From the NCBI RefSeq assembly GCF_900637205.1, contig NZ_LR134355.1, positions 744,001 to 808,000 of the forward strand: DNA of 64,000 nucleotides. Reading direction: 5' to 3'. Positions 39,191 to 47,611 of this stretch are shown in pieces (the stretch's first letter is position 1; each line of letters begins with the position of its first letter). The position numbers and the translations under genes were made by a program. The notes beneath the pieces are model-generated. The model did not search any database and was not told the DNA's origin. It was given only the letters and a program-made list of their open reading frames with translations. Source of the stretch: Mycolicibacterium chitae (lineage in GTDB: Bacteria > Actinomycetota > Actinomycetes > Mycobacteriales > Mycobacteriaceae).

Positions 39191-39934
39191 TCAGCTGACG
39201 GCCAGCGCGCCGATGTCCTCGAAGGTCTTGAACACCTCGGCCTTGGTGACCGCCACGTCGGCGTCGGACACATCCCGGGGGAACGGCAGCCGCACCGTGA
39301 TGTCGTCGGCCAGTCGACCGCCCTTGGCGAACACCAGGATCCGGTTGGACAGCTCCACCGCCTCGCCGACGTCGTGCGTCACGAACACCACGGTCTTGCC
39401 TGTCTCGTTCCAGATGTTGTGCAGCTCGGCCCGCAGGGTGCGGGCGGTGATCGCGTCCAGGTGGCTGAACGGCTCGTCCATGAACAACACGTCGGGTTCG
39501 GTCGAGAAGGCCCGGGCGATACCGACGCGCTGCTGCATGCCGCCGGACAGCTCACCCGGGTACTTGTTGCCCTTGTCGCCGAGTTGCACCATTTCCAGGT
39601 AGTGCTGGCAGCGCGCCCGGGTCTCCTCCGACTTGTCGGTCTGGACGAACAACATGTTGTCCATCACCGAACGCCACGGCAGCAGGCGCGCGGCCTGGAA
39701 CACGTAGCCGGCCCGGGCCGCCTTGCCGTTCTGGGTGATGCTGACCCGTCCGCTGGTGGGCGTGTCGATGCCGCTGAGGATGTTCAGCAGCGTCGACTTG
39801 CCGCAGCCGGATGCGCCGACGATGGAGACGAACGCGTGCCCGCTGATCTCCAGGTTGACGTTCTCCAGCGCGATCACTTTGTCGGCGCCCAGGCCGAACT
39901 CCTTGTGCAGGTTCGAAACGCTGATATCAGCCAT
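39191..39934 (-). CDS. NitT/TauT-type ABC transporter ATPase, island
   Basis: A 247-residue ABC ATPase: Walker A GASGCGKST (40-48), Q-loop GYVFQAARLLPW, signature LSGGMQQRVGIARA, Walker B VLFMDEPFSHLD and switch THDVGEAV. The Q-loop LLPW and the HDV/EA pattern are typical of nitrate/taurine/sulfonate importers. It energises the two permeases encoded upstream. The start overlaps the permease-2 stop by 8 bp. It is the last gene of the importer operon. Confidence 0.92.
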   Translation of the reverse strand: MADISVSNLHKEFGLGADKVIALENVNLEISGHAFVSIVGASGCGKSTLLNILSGIDTPTSGRVSITQNGKAARAGYVFQAARLLPWRSVMDNMLFVQTDKSEETRARCQHYLEMVQLGDKGNKYPGELSGGMQQRVGIARAFSTEPDVLFMDEPFSHLDAITARTLRAELHNIWNETGKTVVFVTHDVGEAVELSNRILVFAKGGRLADDITVRLPFPRDVSDADVAVTKAEVFKTFEDIGALAVS

Positions 39935-41021
39935 GCTCGTTGTTCCTTCCGGGATGGGGGGATTCGGGGTCGACAGGTACGTCGGGGTTGGGGTCGGGTT
40001 CCGGTACGCCCTTGGGTCCCTCGGTGACCAGGGTGATGCTGCCGAGGGCGGCACCGGTGGCGCTGCCCGCGGACTCCGCGGCCTGCACGGCGGCCTTGGC
40101 CGGCCCGTCGAAGCGCTCCTCGACCACCTCGCCGGAGTCGTCCGCCGGGCGCCACTTGAACAATCGCTTGGAGAGCTGGTCGAACATGAACTTCTCGAAG
40201 ACCAGCGCGAAGATGACGAACAGCAGGGCGTATCCGACGACACCGTAGGCCCGGTGCGCGTCGTACCAGAACTTGATGGTCCAGCCGGCCCCGTCCTGGC
40301 CGCCGAACACCTCGGCAACCACCAGGCCCTTCCAGCCGAGCGCAAAGCAGTACCGCGCGGCGGCGAACAGGAAGGGCATCAGCGACGGGATCAGCACGTT
40401 GAAGATGACCCGCTTGCGCGGTACACCGAACGCCCGCGCCATGTCGAACAGGTCCGTCGGCGTGTTCCGCACGCCCTCGCGGACGTTGATGATGACGAAC
40501 GGAATGCCGGTCAGCACCACCGTGATGATCGGGCCGGTGTCGCCGAAGCCGAACGCCAGGCTGCAGAACAGCGCCCAGGCCAGGTTGGGCATCGCCAGGA
40601 TGGCCACGATCCAGTCGTTGAAGAACGCGTTGACCGCCTTCGACAGGCCCATCGCCACACCGATGATGGTGCCGATGATCAGCGCGATCACCATGCCGAT
40701 GGCCAACCGCTGCAACGAGATCCCGAAGGTCTCGTACATGTTGTGCGGGGCCAGCGTGTGGCCGGTGATCTCGTCCCACATGAAGCTGAACACCTGACCG
40801 GGTGTCGGCAGCACGTCGACGGCGAACGGCCAGATGCTGGTCACGAGGTCGATCGCCACCAGCCAGATCAGCAGGCAGACCAGGGGGAACATCAGCCGCC
40901 CCGTCATGGAACTGTTCCGCAGCTTGCGCCAGGCCCGGGCCGGCCCCGAGGGCGGGCGTTGCGCCGCGGGGCGCGCCGGCGCGAGATCGGTGCTACTCAT
41001 CAAGGGTGTCCCTTCGGTCAT
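39927..41021 (-). CDS. ABC transporter permease 2 with long C-terminal tail, island
   Basis: A 364-residue permease of the BPD_transp_1 family with about six membrane helices and an EAA-type loop (DMARAFGVPRKRVIFNVLIP) that contacts the ATPase. The last 85 or so residues after FKWRPADDSGE form a soluble, Ala/Glu/Pro-rich tail (ending PVDPESPHPGRNNEHG) that is not usual for TauC/SsuC proteins. The ATG at 41021 overlaps the permease-1 stop (ATGA). An internal ATG at 41000 is an alternative start. Confidence 0.87.
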   Translation of the reverse strand: MTEGTPLMSSTDLAPARPAAQRPPSGPARAWRKLRNSSMTGRLMFPLVCLLIWLVAIDLVTSIWPFAVDVLPTPGQVFSFMWDEITGHTLAPHNMYETFGISLQRLAIGMVIALIIGTIIGVAMGLSKAVNAFFNDWIVAILAMPNLAWALFCSLAFGFGDTGPIITVVLTGIPFVIINVREGVRNTPTDLFDMARAFGVPRKRVIFNVLIPSLMPFLFAAARYCFALGWKGLVVAEVFGGQDGAGWTIKFWYDAHRAYGVVGYALLFVIFALVFEKFMFDQLSKRLFKWRPADDSGEVVEERFDGPAKAAVQAAESAGSATGAALGSITLVTEGPKGVPEPDPNPDVPVDPESPHPGRNNEHG

Positions 41022-41857
41022 GACTTCAACTCCCCGCGCCAGCGGAAGAACTTGCGCTCGAGGGATTCCAGGACCACCTTGTCCAGGAACAGCGCGAGCA
41101 CGTAGAACGCCAGGATCCAGGTCAGGAACTCGTCGAGACGGAACAGCTGTGTCGCCGTGCGCATCTCGAATCCGATGCCCTGGGAGGCCGAGAACACCTC
41201 GGTGAGCACCGTGACCTTCCAGGCGATCGAGAAGCCGAACCGCACCGCGGTGAACGTGAACGGCGCCAGATGCGGGATCACGATGTGCCGGTTGCGCTTG
41301 ACCACGCCGACGTCGAAGGACTTCGCCATGTCGTTGAGGTCCTTGGGTATCGACTTGATGCCCTCGGAGATGTTCACGGTGATGATGGCGAATGTGGTCA
41401 GGACGATCGCGAGAATCGGTCCCGCCGTGCGGTTCCCGAAGATGATCGCGGTGAGCAAGGCCCAGATCAGGCCCGGTGTGGTGACACCGATGGTGACCGC
41501 ATCCCGGAAGAAGCCGTTGAGGAAACGGTTCTGCATGAGGATGCCGACGCCGATGCCGACGACGAACGCGATCGAGAACCCGATGGCGATGCGGGTCAGC
41601 GTGGTGGCGAATGCGCCGGGCACCTCGCCGGTCGACCAGAGCCGGGCGAACGTCTCGAACACCGTGGACGGTCCGGGCAACAGCCGCTCGTCCATCAGAT
41701 TGCCGGAGGCGAATTCCCAGATTCCGAGGAAGAAGACGTATCCGGCGATACGCCAACCCCAGGTGGTTGCCCGGTCCCTACGCTTGGCGGCGCGGACCAG
41801 ATCCTCTTCACTAGTGCGCGTAGGTAACTGCGCTGGTTTCTCCAATGTGGTCGACAC
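41018..41857 (-). CDS. ABC transporter permease 1, island
   Basis: A 279-residue permease with about six membrane helices and the EAA-like loop DMAKSFDVGVVKRNRHIVIP. It is related to, but clearly different from, permease 2, so the importer probably has a heterodimeric membrane part instead of the homodimer usual for SsuC or TauC. It lies 25 bp after the substrate-binding gene and is coupled to permease 2. Confidence 0.88.
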   Translation of the reverse strand: MSTTLEKPAQLPTRTSEEDLVRAAKRRDRATTWGWRIAGYVFFLGIWEFASGNLMDERLLPGPSTVFETFARLWSTGEVPGAFATTLTRIAIGFSIAFVVGIGVGILMQNRFLNGFFRDAVTIGVTTPGLIWALLTAIIFGNRTAGPILAIVLTTFAIITVNISEGIKSIPKDLNDMAKSFDVGVVKRNRHIVIPHLAPFTFTAVRFGFSIAWKVTVLTEVFSASQGIGFEMRTATQLFRLDEFLTWILAFYVLALFLDKVVLESLERKFFRWRGELKS

Positions 41858-41882
41858 GGCGGCCTCTCGTGGTGGGAGTGGT

Positions 41883-42938
41883 TTAGTTCGGATCGATGGC
41901 GGCGAACCGCGGCGACGGTGCGTCGGCCGGCAGGTAGTTGGCGTTGTCCGGGTGCAGTTCCTTCATCAGGGTCCAGATCTCGGCCTCGGCGGGAATCCAG
42001 TCCTCCTCGAGCACGACCTCCTCGACGAACCAGTCGTTGTCCCCGGACATGAAGTCGATGACGTAGTCGATGTCCTCCTCGGATTCGACGGAGAAGTGCT
42101 GCGGGTACTTGCGCACCACGTCGGCCTTCTGCTCCTGGAACATGTCGATGCCGCGCTGCCACAGCGCCAGGAACTTCTTCGCGAGTTCAGGGTTGGCGTC
42201 GTACCACTCCTCGGTCGCGGTGAAGTTGTTGCCGACGACGTGCGACCTGTCATCGCTGTTGGGCGCGAACTCCTTGTACAGCTGGAAAGGCAGCTCGCCG
42301 CCGTACATGATCTCCAGCTCGCCGCGGCGCAACTGCGGCACGGCGGCCTCGGGGATCACCGCGGCCGCCTCGCAGTCGCCGCGCAGCAGGTTGGTGGGGT
42401 TGACGAAGTGGTCGTTGACGATGAGCTGGAAGTCACCGCCGCCCACCCGGTAGTCCAGTCCGTGCATCTGCTGGGCGAGCACCGTCCAGAAGCCGGTGTT
42501 CGACGTCGGCCCGGAGACGCAGATCTTCGATCCCTTGGGGATGTCCTCGAGCGTCTCGTACGGGTCGCCGGCGCGCTTCAGCAGCGGCACCCGCTGATAG
42601 TTGTATTTGCCGAAGGTCACCGTCTTGATCCCGGTCTGCTGTTCGAGCACCGGGGTCTCCTGCGTGGACATCGAGACGATGTCGCCGTGTCCACCGGCGA
42701 AGTAGGTGAATTCATCCCAGGTGGTGCTGGTCTCGACCCGGACGTTGTTCTCCTGTTCCCACTTGCTGAGCTCGCCGGAGTCCTTCAGCAGATCCCACAC
42801 CGGATCCGGCGCGAAGGAGAACCGGATGACTTCGCCGTCGGCCGCGGCGCCGGATCCGCCGGATCCCCCGCACGCTGCGACAACTGAGATCGCCAGTGCC
42901 GCTGCAGCACTTGCGCGCAGGGCGTTCTTGACCTTCAC
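41883..42938 (-). CDS. Substrate-binding lipoprotein (NMT1/THI5-type), island
   Basis: A 351-residue periplasmic-binding protein with a lipoprotein signal (ALAISVVAACGGSG, lipidated C23). After the Gly/Ser-rich linker comes a two-lobe SsuA/THI5-like domain (IRFSFAPDPVWDLLKDSGEL; SKICVSGPTSNTGFW; AAAVIPEAAVPQL). Relatives bind aliphatic sulfonates, thiamine precursors or riboflavin. Many acidic residues near the C-terminus are notable; the ligand is unknown. The GTG at 42938 is preceded by GGAGG; an upstream TTG/GTG-type start at 42962 is less likely. It is divergent from the LLM gene across 270 bp. Confidence 0.88.
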   Translation of the reverse strand: MKVKNALRASAAAALAISVVAACGGSGGSGAAADGEVIRFSFAPDPVWDLLKDSGELSKWEQENNVRVETSTTWDEFTYFAGGHGDIVSMSTQETPVLEQQTGIKTVTFGKYNYQRVPLLKRAGDPYETLEDIPKGSKICVSGPTSNTGFWTVLAQQMHGLDYRVGGGDFQLIVNDHFVNPTNLLRGDCEAAAVIPEAAVPQLRRGELEIMYGGELPFQLYKEFAPNSDDRSHVVGNNFTATEEWYDANPELAKKFLALWQRGIDMFQEQKADVVRKYPQHFSVESEEDIDYVIDFMSGDNDWFVEEVVLEEDWIPAEAEIWTLMKELHPDNANYLPADAPSPRFAAIDPN

Positions 42939-43173
42939 GGTGGTCCTCCTCTGTGCGCCCACCCACTATGGATGGGAGTTGTGACATGTGCCACTCAGTA
43001 CAGTGCCAGCTCGGAACCCGGCCTATGTCGGTGGCCGTGAATTTCTCGGGTGGCAGGTGGCGCGGCCTGTGACGTGGCCCGTCAGGGCCGATAGCCGGTA
43101 ACGCATCGCGTGATCCGGCGCCGCGGGAATTGGTCCCGCACGCCACTGACCGCCGGGTGTGCGCGGCCTTGAC

Positions 43174-43194
43174 TTGACGGACATCGACTGTCAA
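43174..43194 (+). promoter_or_regulatory. TTGAC-N11-GTCAA inverted repeat before the island LLM gene
   Basis: A 5-bp inverted repeat with 11-bp spacing ends 14 bp before the start codon, just upstream of the GGAGG at 43197-43201. It lies in the divergent region between the transporter and the monooxygenase, a natural operator position for the nearby PucR- or GntR-type regulator. The TTGAC could alternatively be a -35 element. Confidence 0.35.
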
Positions 43195-43208
43195 TTGGAG
43201 GTATCGCC

Positions 43209-44306
43209 ATGCGTCTCGGCTACTTCGCCATGCCACTGCACCCCGCCGGCCGCAACTGGTCGGACACCCTGCGCGAGGACCGGGAAGCGGTGATCCTGGC
43301 CGACCGACTGGGCTTTCACGACGCGTTCATCGGCGAGCACCTCACCGACCGGCACGAGAACATCACCAACAGCCTGGTGTTCCTGGCGACCCTGATCTCC
43401 GACACCGATCAGATCCGACTGGCGACCGGCACCACGAACCTGTCGCAGCAGCACCCGGTGCTGGTGGCCGCGAACTCGGCGATGTTCGACCATCTCAGCA
43501 ACGGCCGCTTCATCCTCGGCGTCAGCCCGGGGGCGTTGCCGTCGGACGCCGAGGTGCTCGGCATCCTCGATCAGGACCGCAACGAGATGTTCGCTGAGGC
43601 AATCGATGTCATCACTGCGGTGTGGGACAGCGAACCGCCGTACGCGCTGGTGCAGCCGGGCGGACGCTTCGCGGTGACGACGGAGAAGACCTACGACCCC
43701 GAACTCGGCGTGGGCATCCTGCCCAAGCCGCTGCAGCAGCCGCGGCCCGAGATCGTGGGCACCGTGGTCGCGCCGTTCTCCAAGGGCGTGATCGCGATGG
43801 GGGCGCGCAACTTCCATCCGCTCTCGGCGAACTTCCTGTTGCCGCAATGGGTTGCGACGCACTGGCCGAACTATGTCCAGGGCAAGGAATCGGTGGGGGA
43901 GACCGCCGACCCGCAGGACTGGCGGGTGGCCCGGACGGTCTTCGTCGCCGACGACGACGCGACGGCCCAGGCGTATGCCCGCGACGACGCCAACAGCCCG
44001 TACCGCTTCTACTACTCGCAGATGCTGACCAAGATGCGCAAGATCGGGCGCCTCGAGCTGTTCAAGTCGCGCCGTGACCAGCCCGACGACGAGGTCACCC
44101 TCGACAGCGTGCTGGACCAACTCGTCATCACCGGAACCCCGGAGGCCGTCGCCGAGCAGATCCTTCAATTCCAGGACGAGACGGGCGGATTCGGCGAGCT
44201 CGTTTACGCCGGCCTGGACTGGGTGGATCCGGAGCTGGCGCGCCGGTCGATGGAGCTGATGGCCGAGAAGGTCATGCCGCTGGTCAACGCCGGGGAGTCG
44301 AAGTGA
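43209..44306 (+). CDS. LLM-class flavin-dependent monooxygenase (LimB-like), island
   Basis: A 365-residue luciferase-like protein. It opens MRLGYFAMPLHPAGRNW, with LADRLGFHDAFIGEHLTD, TNLSQQHPVLVAANSAMFDHLSNGRF and GVSPGALPSD, features shared with limonene monooxygenase LimB and alkanal monooxygenases. These use reduced FMN from a separate reductase; the flavin reductase-GntR fusion 3.3 kb away is the obvious donor candidate. Oxygen insertion or ring opening of the imported compound is inferred. Its stop overlaps the GTG of the hydrolase gene. GGAGG precedes the ATG. Confidence 0.88.
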   Translation: MRLGYFAMPLHPAGRNWSDTLREDREAVILADRLGFHDAFIGEHLTDRHENITNSLVFLATLISDTDQIRLATGTTNLSQQHPVLVAANSAMFDHLSNGRFILGVSPGALPSDAEVLGILDQDRNEMFAEAIDVITAVWDSEPPYALVQPGGRFAVTTEKTYDPELGVGILPKPLQQPRPEIVGTVVAPFSKGVIAMGARNFHPLSANFLLPQWVATHWPNYVQGKESVGETADPQDWRVARTVFVADDDATAQAYARDDANSPYRFYYSQMLTKMRKIGRLELFKSRRDQPDDEVTLDSVLDQLVITGTPEAVAEQILQFQDETGGFGELVYAGLDWVDPELARRSMELMAEKVMPLVNAGESK

Positions 44307-45025
44307 GCGCACCGATCATGCTCCTGCACCCGCTGGGTGCCGACCGGCACTTCTGGGATCCGGTGTGCCACCAACTCGGGTCCCGGCCGGTGGAGGCGCT
44401 GGATCTGCCCGGGCACGGGTCGGCCCCCGCGTCGGCGCCGGGATCCGGTATCGCCGAGTATTCGGCGGGTGTCGTGGAGCGGATCGAACGGCTCGGTCGG
44501 CCGGTGCATCTGGTGGGCCTGTCGCTGGGCGGTCTGGTCGCCCAGCAACTCGCCGCGACCCGACCCGAACTCCTGGCGTCCACGGTGCTGATGGGAACCG
44601 TGGCGGCCTATCCCGAACCAATGCGGCAGATGTGGCGCGAGCGTGCGGCGACCGCGCGGGCCGGAGGCCTGGACACGCTGATCGAACCGATGGTCGCGAT
44701 GTGGTTCACCGAGGAGTTCGCCGATAGCGGTGACCCGCGGATCGCGCAGGCGCGCAAGACGTTCGGCGGGACCGAACCGGAGGGATACGCCCGAGCCTGC
44801 GACCTGCTCGCCGAGGTCGATCTGCGGGATCAGGCGCCGTCGATGCGCCCGCCGGTGTTCTCGGTGTGCGGCGAGGACGACGCGCCCCCGTTCCGGGAGG
44901 CCGCCGAGTGGTTGGCGAAGGTCACCGGTGGCGACACTGCGCTGTGGCTGCCGGGCCGGCACGCCTGCGCGCTGGAGCATCCCGAGCAATTCGCGGCGCT
45001 GCTGACCGGGCTGGTGGCGGACTGA
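44303..45025 (+). CDS. Alpha/beta hydrolase, enol-lactonase-like, island
   Basis: A 240-residue alpha/beta hydrolase with oxyanion segment LLHPLGADRHFWDP, nucleophile S74 in GLSLGGLVA and catalytic H220 in GRHACALEHP. The pattern is closest to PcaD 3-oxoadipate enol-lactonase and related lactonases or esterases. Coupled to the monooxygenase by a GTGA overlap, it probably hydrolyses the monooxygenase product (lactone or ester). It converges on the regulator gene with a 6-bp gap. Confidence 0.88.
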   Translation: MSAPIMLLHPLGADRHFWDPVCHQLGSRPVEALDLPGHGSAPASAPGSGIAEYSAGVVERIERLGRPVHLVGLSLGGLVAQQLAATRPELLASTVLMGTVAAYPEPMRQMWRERAATARAGGLDTLIEPMVAMWFTEEFADSGDPRIAQARKTFGGTEPEGYARACDLLAEVDLRDQAPSMRPPVFSVCGEDDAPPFREAAEWLAKVTGGDTALWLPGRHACALEHPEQFAALLTGLVAD

Positions 45026-45031
45026 GCCGCG

Positions 45032-46333
45032 TCAGTCCGCCGGTTCGCTCGGCGGCAGCAACCGGATGAGCCGGGCGGCGACCTGCATCTCGGTGCGCCG
45101 CTCGGCCATCGGGTGACCGAGCAGTTCCTCGGCCTTGTGCAACCGGTTGCGGACCGTGTGCTCGTGCAGTTGCAGATGCTCCGCGGCCGCGACGTGCGAA
45201 CCGAATCGGAAAGAGGCCTCCAGGGTTTCGCGTAGCCGCGCGGCCTCCGCGGTGTCCAGGGCCAGCGGCCCCAGCTCCCGCTCGACGAACTGCCGGGCCC
45301 GCACCGGATCGCGCATCAGCAGGATCTCCAGCCCCACGTCGTCGTGGTGCACCACCGACGGGGCGCCGGGCCGGTCCCAGGCCGCGCGGATATTCTCGGT
45401 GTCCAGCGCCTGGTCGAGGGCGGCGCGAAAACCCTCGATCCCCGTGTCGGGGGCGCTGATCGAGGCCGGCACACCCGCCTCGGTCAGCACCTTGCTCAGC
45501 GCGCTCAGCGCCGAGGGTTTCCATTCGCCGATGCGGCCCAACCACACCACGGTGGAACTCAGCGTCAACGGATACACCAGCACGGACTGGCAGCTGACCG
45601 CGGCGCGCATGCCGACGGCGAGCTGCGCGGCGGCACCCTCGGCGACGGTGGGCAGCAGGACGGCGATGTGTCGGCCGCCGAGCTCGTAGGCCAGGATCGC
45701 CGCGTCCGAGCCGGACAGTCCCTCGCCGTCGCCGCGCAGCACCTCCTTGACGAGGCTGCGGCGCATGTGCGCGCGGGACCGGTTCAGCGCCTCGTAGTCG
45801 CGGGTGTAGGTCTCGGCGACCTGGGTGGCGACGAAATCCTGGTAGCTCAGAATGGTCTGGGTGAGCAGTTGTTGCGCGGCCGCGGCCTCGTCGCGGTCGA
45901 TGTCGCGCGCGGCGATGAGCTCCCGCAGATGGGTGCTCCAGGCCTCCCACATGGTGAAAAAGCTGATCCGGTAGGAGCGCTGCATGGACATCTGTGGAAT
46001 GCGTAGCTGTGCTTGCACTTTGGCGAACGACAACACCTGTTCGAGATAGACGTCCTCCAGCGCGATCTCACCGGCGATGACCGACCGCAGCGTTCGGGCG
46101 TTGGCGCGGGTGCTGGCGGTCAGTGCCTCGCGGAAGTCGTCGTCCTGGGCGTGGGTCGGGAAGGCGACCGCGATGCAGCGGTTGATGATCCCGTCGACCA
46201 GGCGATCGGCGTCGAATCCCCCGGCCAGCGTCCGGACCCAGTCGGGCAGCGGCGGGTCGTGCTGCCACAGTTGCAGCGGGGTCGGCCTCGGAACTTCGCC
46301 CGCGGGAACGTCTTCGGTGCGATCGGTGAGCAT
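45032..46333 (-). CDS. PucR/CdaR-type transcriptional regulator, island
   Basis: A 433-residue regulator. The C-terminal HTH of the PucR/CdaR kind is clear (FRFGSHVAAAEHLQLHEHTV followed by RNRLHKAEELLG). The middle part resembles the degenerate GGDEF-like CdaR domain, and the N-terminal third is a helical sensor region of RsbRD-like appearance. Relatives activate catabolic genes in response to the substrate. Its operon partners are not obvious; it is convergent with the hydrolase and probably monocistronic. The ATG at 46333 is preferred over a longer frame. Confidence 0.87.
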   Translation of the reverse strand: MLTDRTEDVPAGEVPRPTPLQLWQHDPPLPDWVRTLAGGFDADRLVDGIINRCIAVAFPTHAQDDDFREALTASTRANARTLRSVIAGEIALEDVYLEQVLSFAKVQAQLRIPQMSMQRSYRISFFTMWEAWSTHLRELIAARDIDRDEAAAAQQLLTQTILSYQDFVATQVAETYTRDYEALNRSRAHMRRSLVKEVLRGDGEGLSGSDAAILAYELGGRHIAVLLPTVAEGAAAQLAVGMRAAVSCQSVLVYPLTLSSTVVWLGRIGEWKPSALSALSKVLTEAGVPASISAPDTGIEGFRAALDQALDTENIRAAWDRPGAPSVVHHDDVGLEILLMRDPVRARQFVERELGPLALDTAEAARLRETLEASFRFGSHVAAAEHLQLHEHTVRNRLHKAEELLGHPMAERRTEMQVAARLIRLLPPSEPAD

Positions 46334-46414
46334 TGAGGTCAAGGGACACCTTCGAGTAACTCCGACGGCCCCCCTGGGCCGCATCCTAGGCGCAGAACGC
46401 CATTGTTCGCAGCC

Positions 46415-47407
46415 TCAACGCACCTCTTCGACCGATCCGCTCAACGCGGAACGGGTGATTGCCTCGAAGGTGCGGGCGTTGAGGACCATCTCCTCCATGG
46501 GCACCGGGTAGGTGACCTCGCCGGCCACCGCACGCGCGAACATCTCGATGTTCTCGCGCACCGAGGCGTGCGGTCCGAAGAACGTGGTGGTCGGCTGTCC
46601 ACCCCGGAGCTGCCGGGACATGTCCCAACCGCGGGGATCCTCGGGATGGTTGCGGTCGCGGATCTCGACCCAGCCGCGCGAACCCAGCACGGCGACCCGC
46701 CCGACGAACGGGGTGGTCAGGATCGCGGTGATCAGCGCGGTCTGGCCCTTCTCGAAGGCCAGCGTGATCGCCAGGGTGTCGCCGTTGGCGAACGTGGTCG
46801 CCTGCGTGGACAACCGCGCCCACACCTGGGTGGGCCTGCCGAACACGCCGATGGCCAGGTCGACGAGGTGGATGCCCGTCGCCGACAGCGGGCCGACGGG
46901 CGCCTCCACGGCCGACAGCCGCCAGTTGTCGGCGGACAGGTCGAGGAACTTGTCCTGGCTGAAGTTGCCCTCGAAGACCAGCGGCGTGCCCAGTTCACCG
47001 TCGTCGATCGCCCGGCGCAACTCGCGGATGGCCGGCTCGAAGCGGCGCTCGTGCCCGATGCCCAGTTGCAGGCCGGCGGCGCTCATCGCGTCGACGGCGC
47101 GTTGCGCGTCATCGCCGGAGGCGCTCAGCGGCTTCTCGCAGAACACGTGCTTGCCGTGCCGGGCGGCCGCCAGGATCTGCTCGGTGTGGAATTTGTGTGG
47201 CGTGCAGAGGATTACCGCGTCCACCTCGGCGTCGGTCAGCGCGGCGTCGTACTCGTCGTAGCTGCGGGTGACCCACGGGGCCACCTCGGCGCGGGCATCC
47301 GCGGCCACGTCGACCCCGACCACCACGTTGACATGCTCGCTGTCGGCGAGGTCGCGCACGACCTTCCCGCCCCACCAGCCCAGTCCCACCACCGCTACGT
47401 TGATCAC
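46415..47407 (-). CDS. Gfo/Idh/MocA-family oxidoreductase 3, island
   Basis: A 330-residue NAD(P)-binding oxidoreductase: Rossmann loop VAVVGLGWWGGKVVRDLA, VILCTPHKFH, FCEKPLSAS with the catalytic lysine, and GIHLVDLAIG for the His/Asp pair. It is distinct in sequence from the two tandem paralogs in the first operon. The GTG at 47407 gives MINVAVVGLG; an upstream TTG would add four residues. It is divergent from the flavin reductase-GntR gene across about 200 bp, so the two may share control. Confidence 0.85.
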   Translation of the reverse strand: MINVAVVGLGWWGGKVVRDLADSEHVNVVVGVDVAADARAEVAPWVTRSYDEYDAALTDAEVDAVILCTPHKFHTEQILAAARHGKHVFCEKPLSASGDDAQRAVDAMSAAGLQLGIGHERRFEPAIRELRRAIDDGELGTPLVFEGNFSQDKFLDLSADNWRLSAVEAPVGPLSATGIHLVDLAIGVFGRPTQVWARLSTQATTFANGDTLAITLAFEKGQTALITAILTTPFVGRVAVLGSRGWVEIRDRNHPEDPRGWDMSRQLRGGQPTTTFFGPHASVRENIEMFARAVAGEVTYPVPMEEMVLNARTFEAITRSALSGSVEEVR

Positions 47408-47535
47408 GCCACCAGTCAAGGGCTTTCCCGCCGGCGGAGCATTGTCGGCGCCCGTGAAGTTCGCGAGCGCTTCTGCCGCAATGCGTCATTGGTGTGCAGG
47501 CCGTGTCTTTCGACGCCACTGCCGACGGGCCGAAT

Positions 47536-47550
47536 TCACGAACTCCGTGA
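47536..47550. promoter_or_regulatory. TCACG-N5-CGTGA inverted repeat, candidate GntR operator
   Basis: A perfect 5-bp inverted repeat in the divergent region between Gfo/Idh/MocA 3 and the flavin reductase-GntR gene. It lies about 60 bp before the latter's start codon. It could be the site where the fusion's winged helix binds. Confidence 0.35.
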
Positions 47551-47611
47551 GTGATTCGCACGCGACGGCGTCGTTGGATGGACATGTCAGGACCGACGAC
47601 GGGAGACATGC

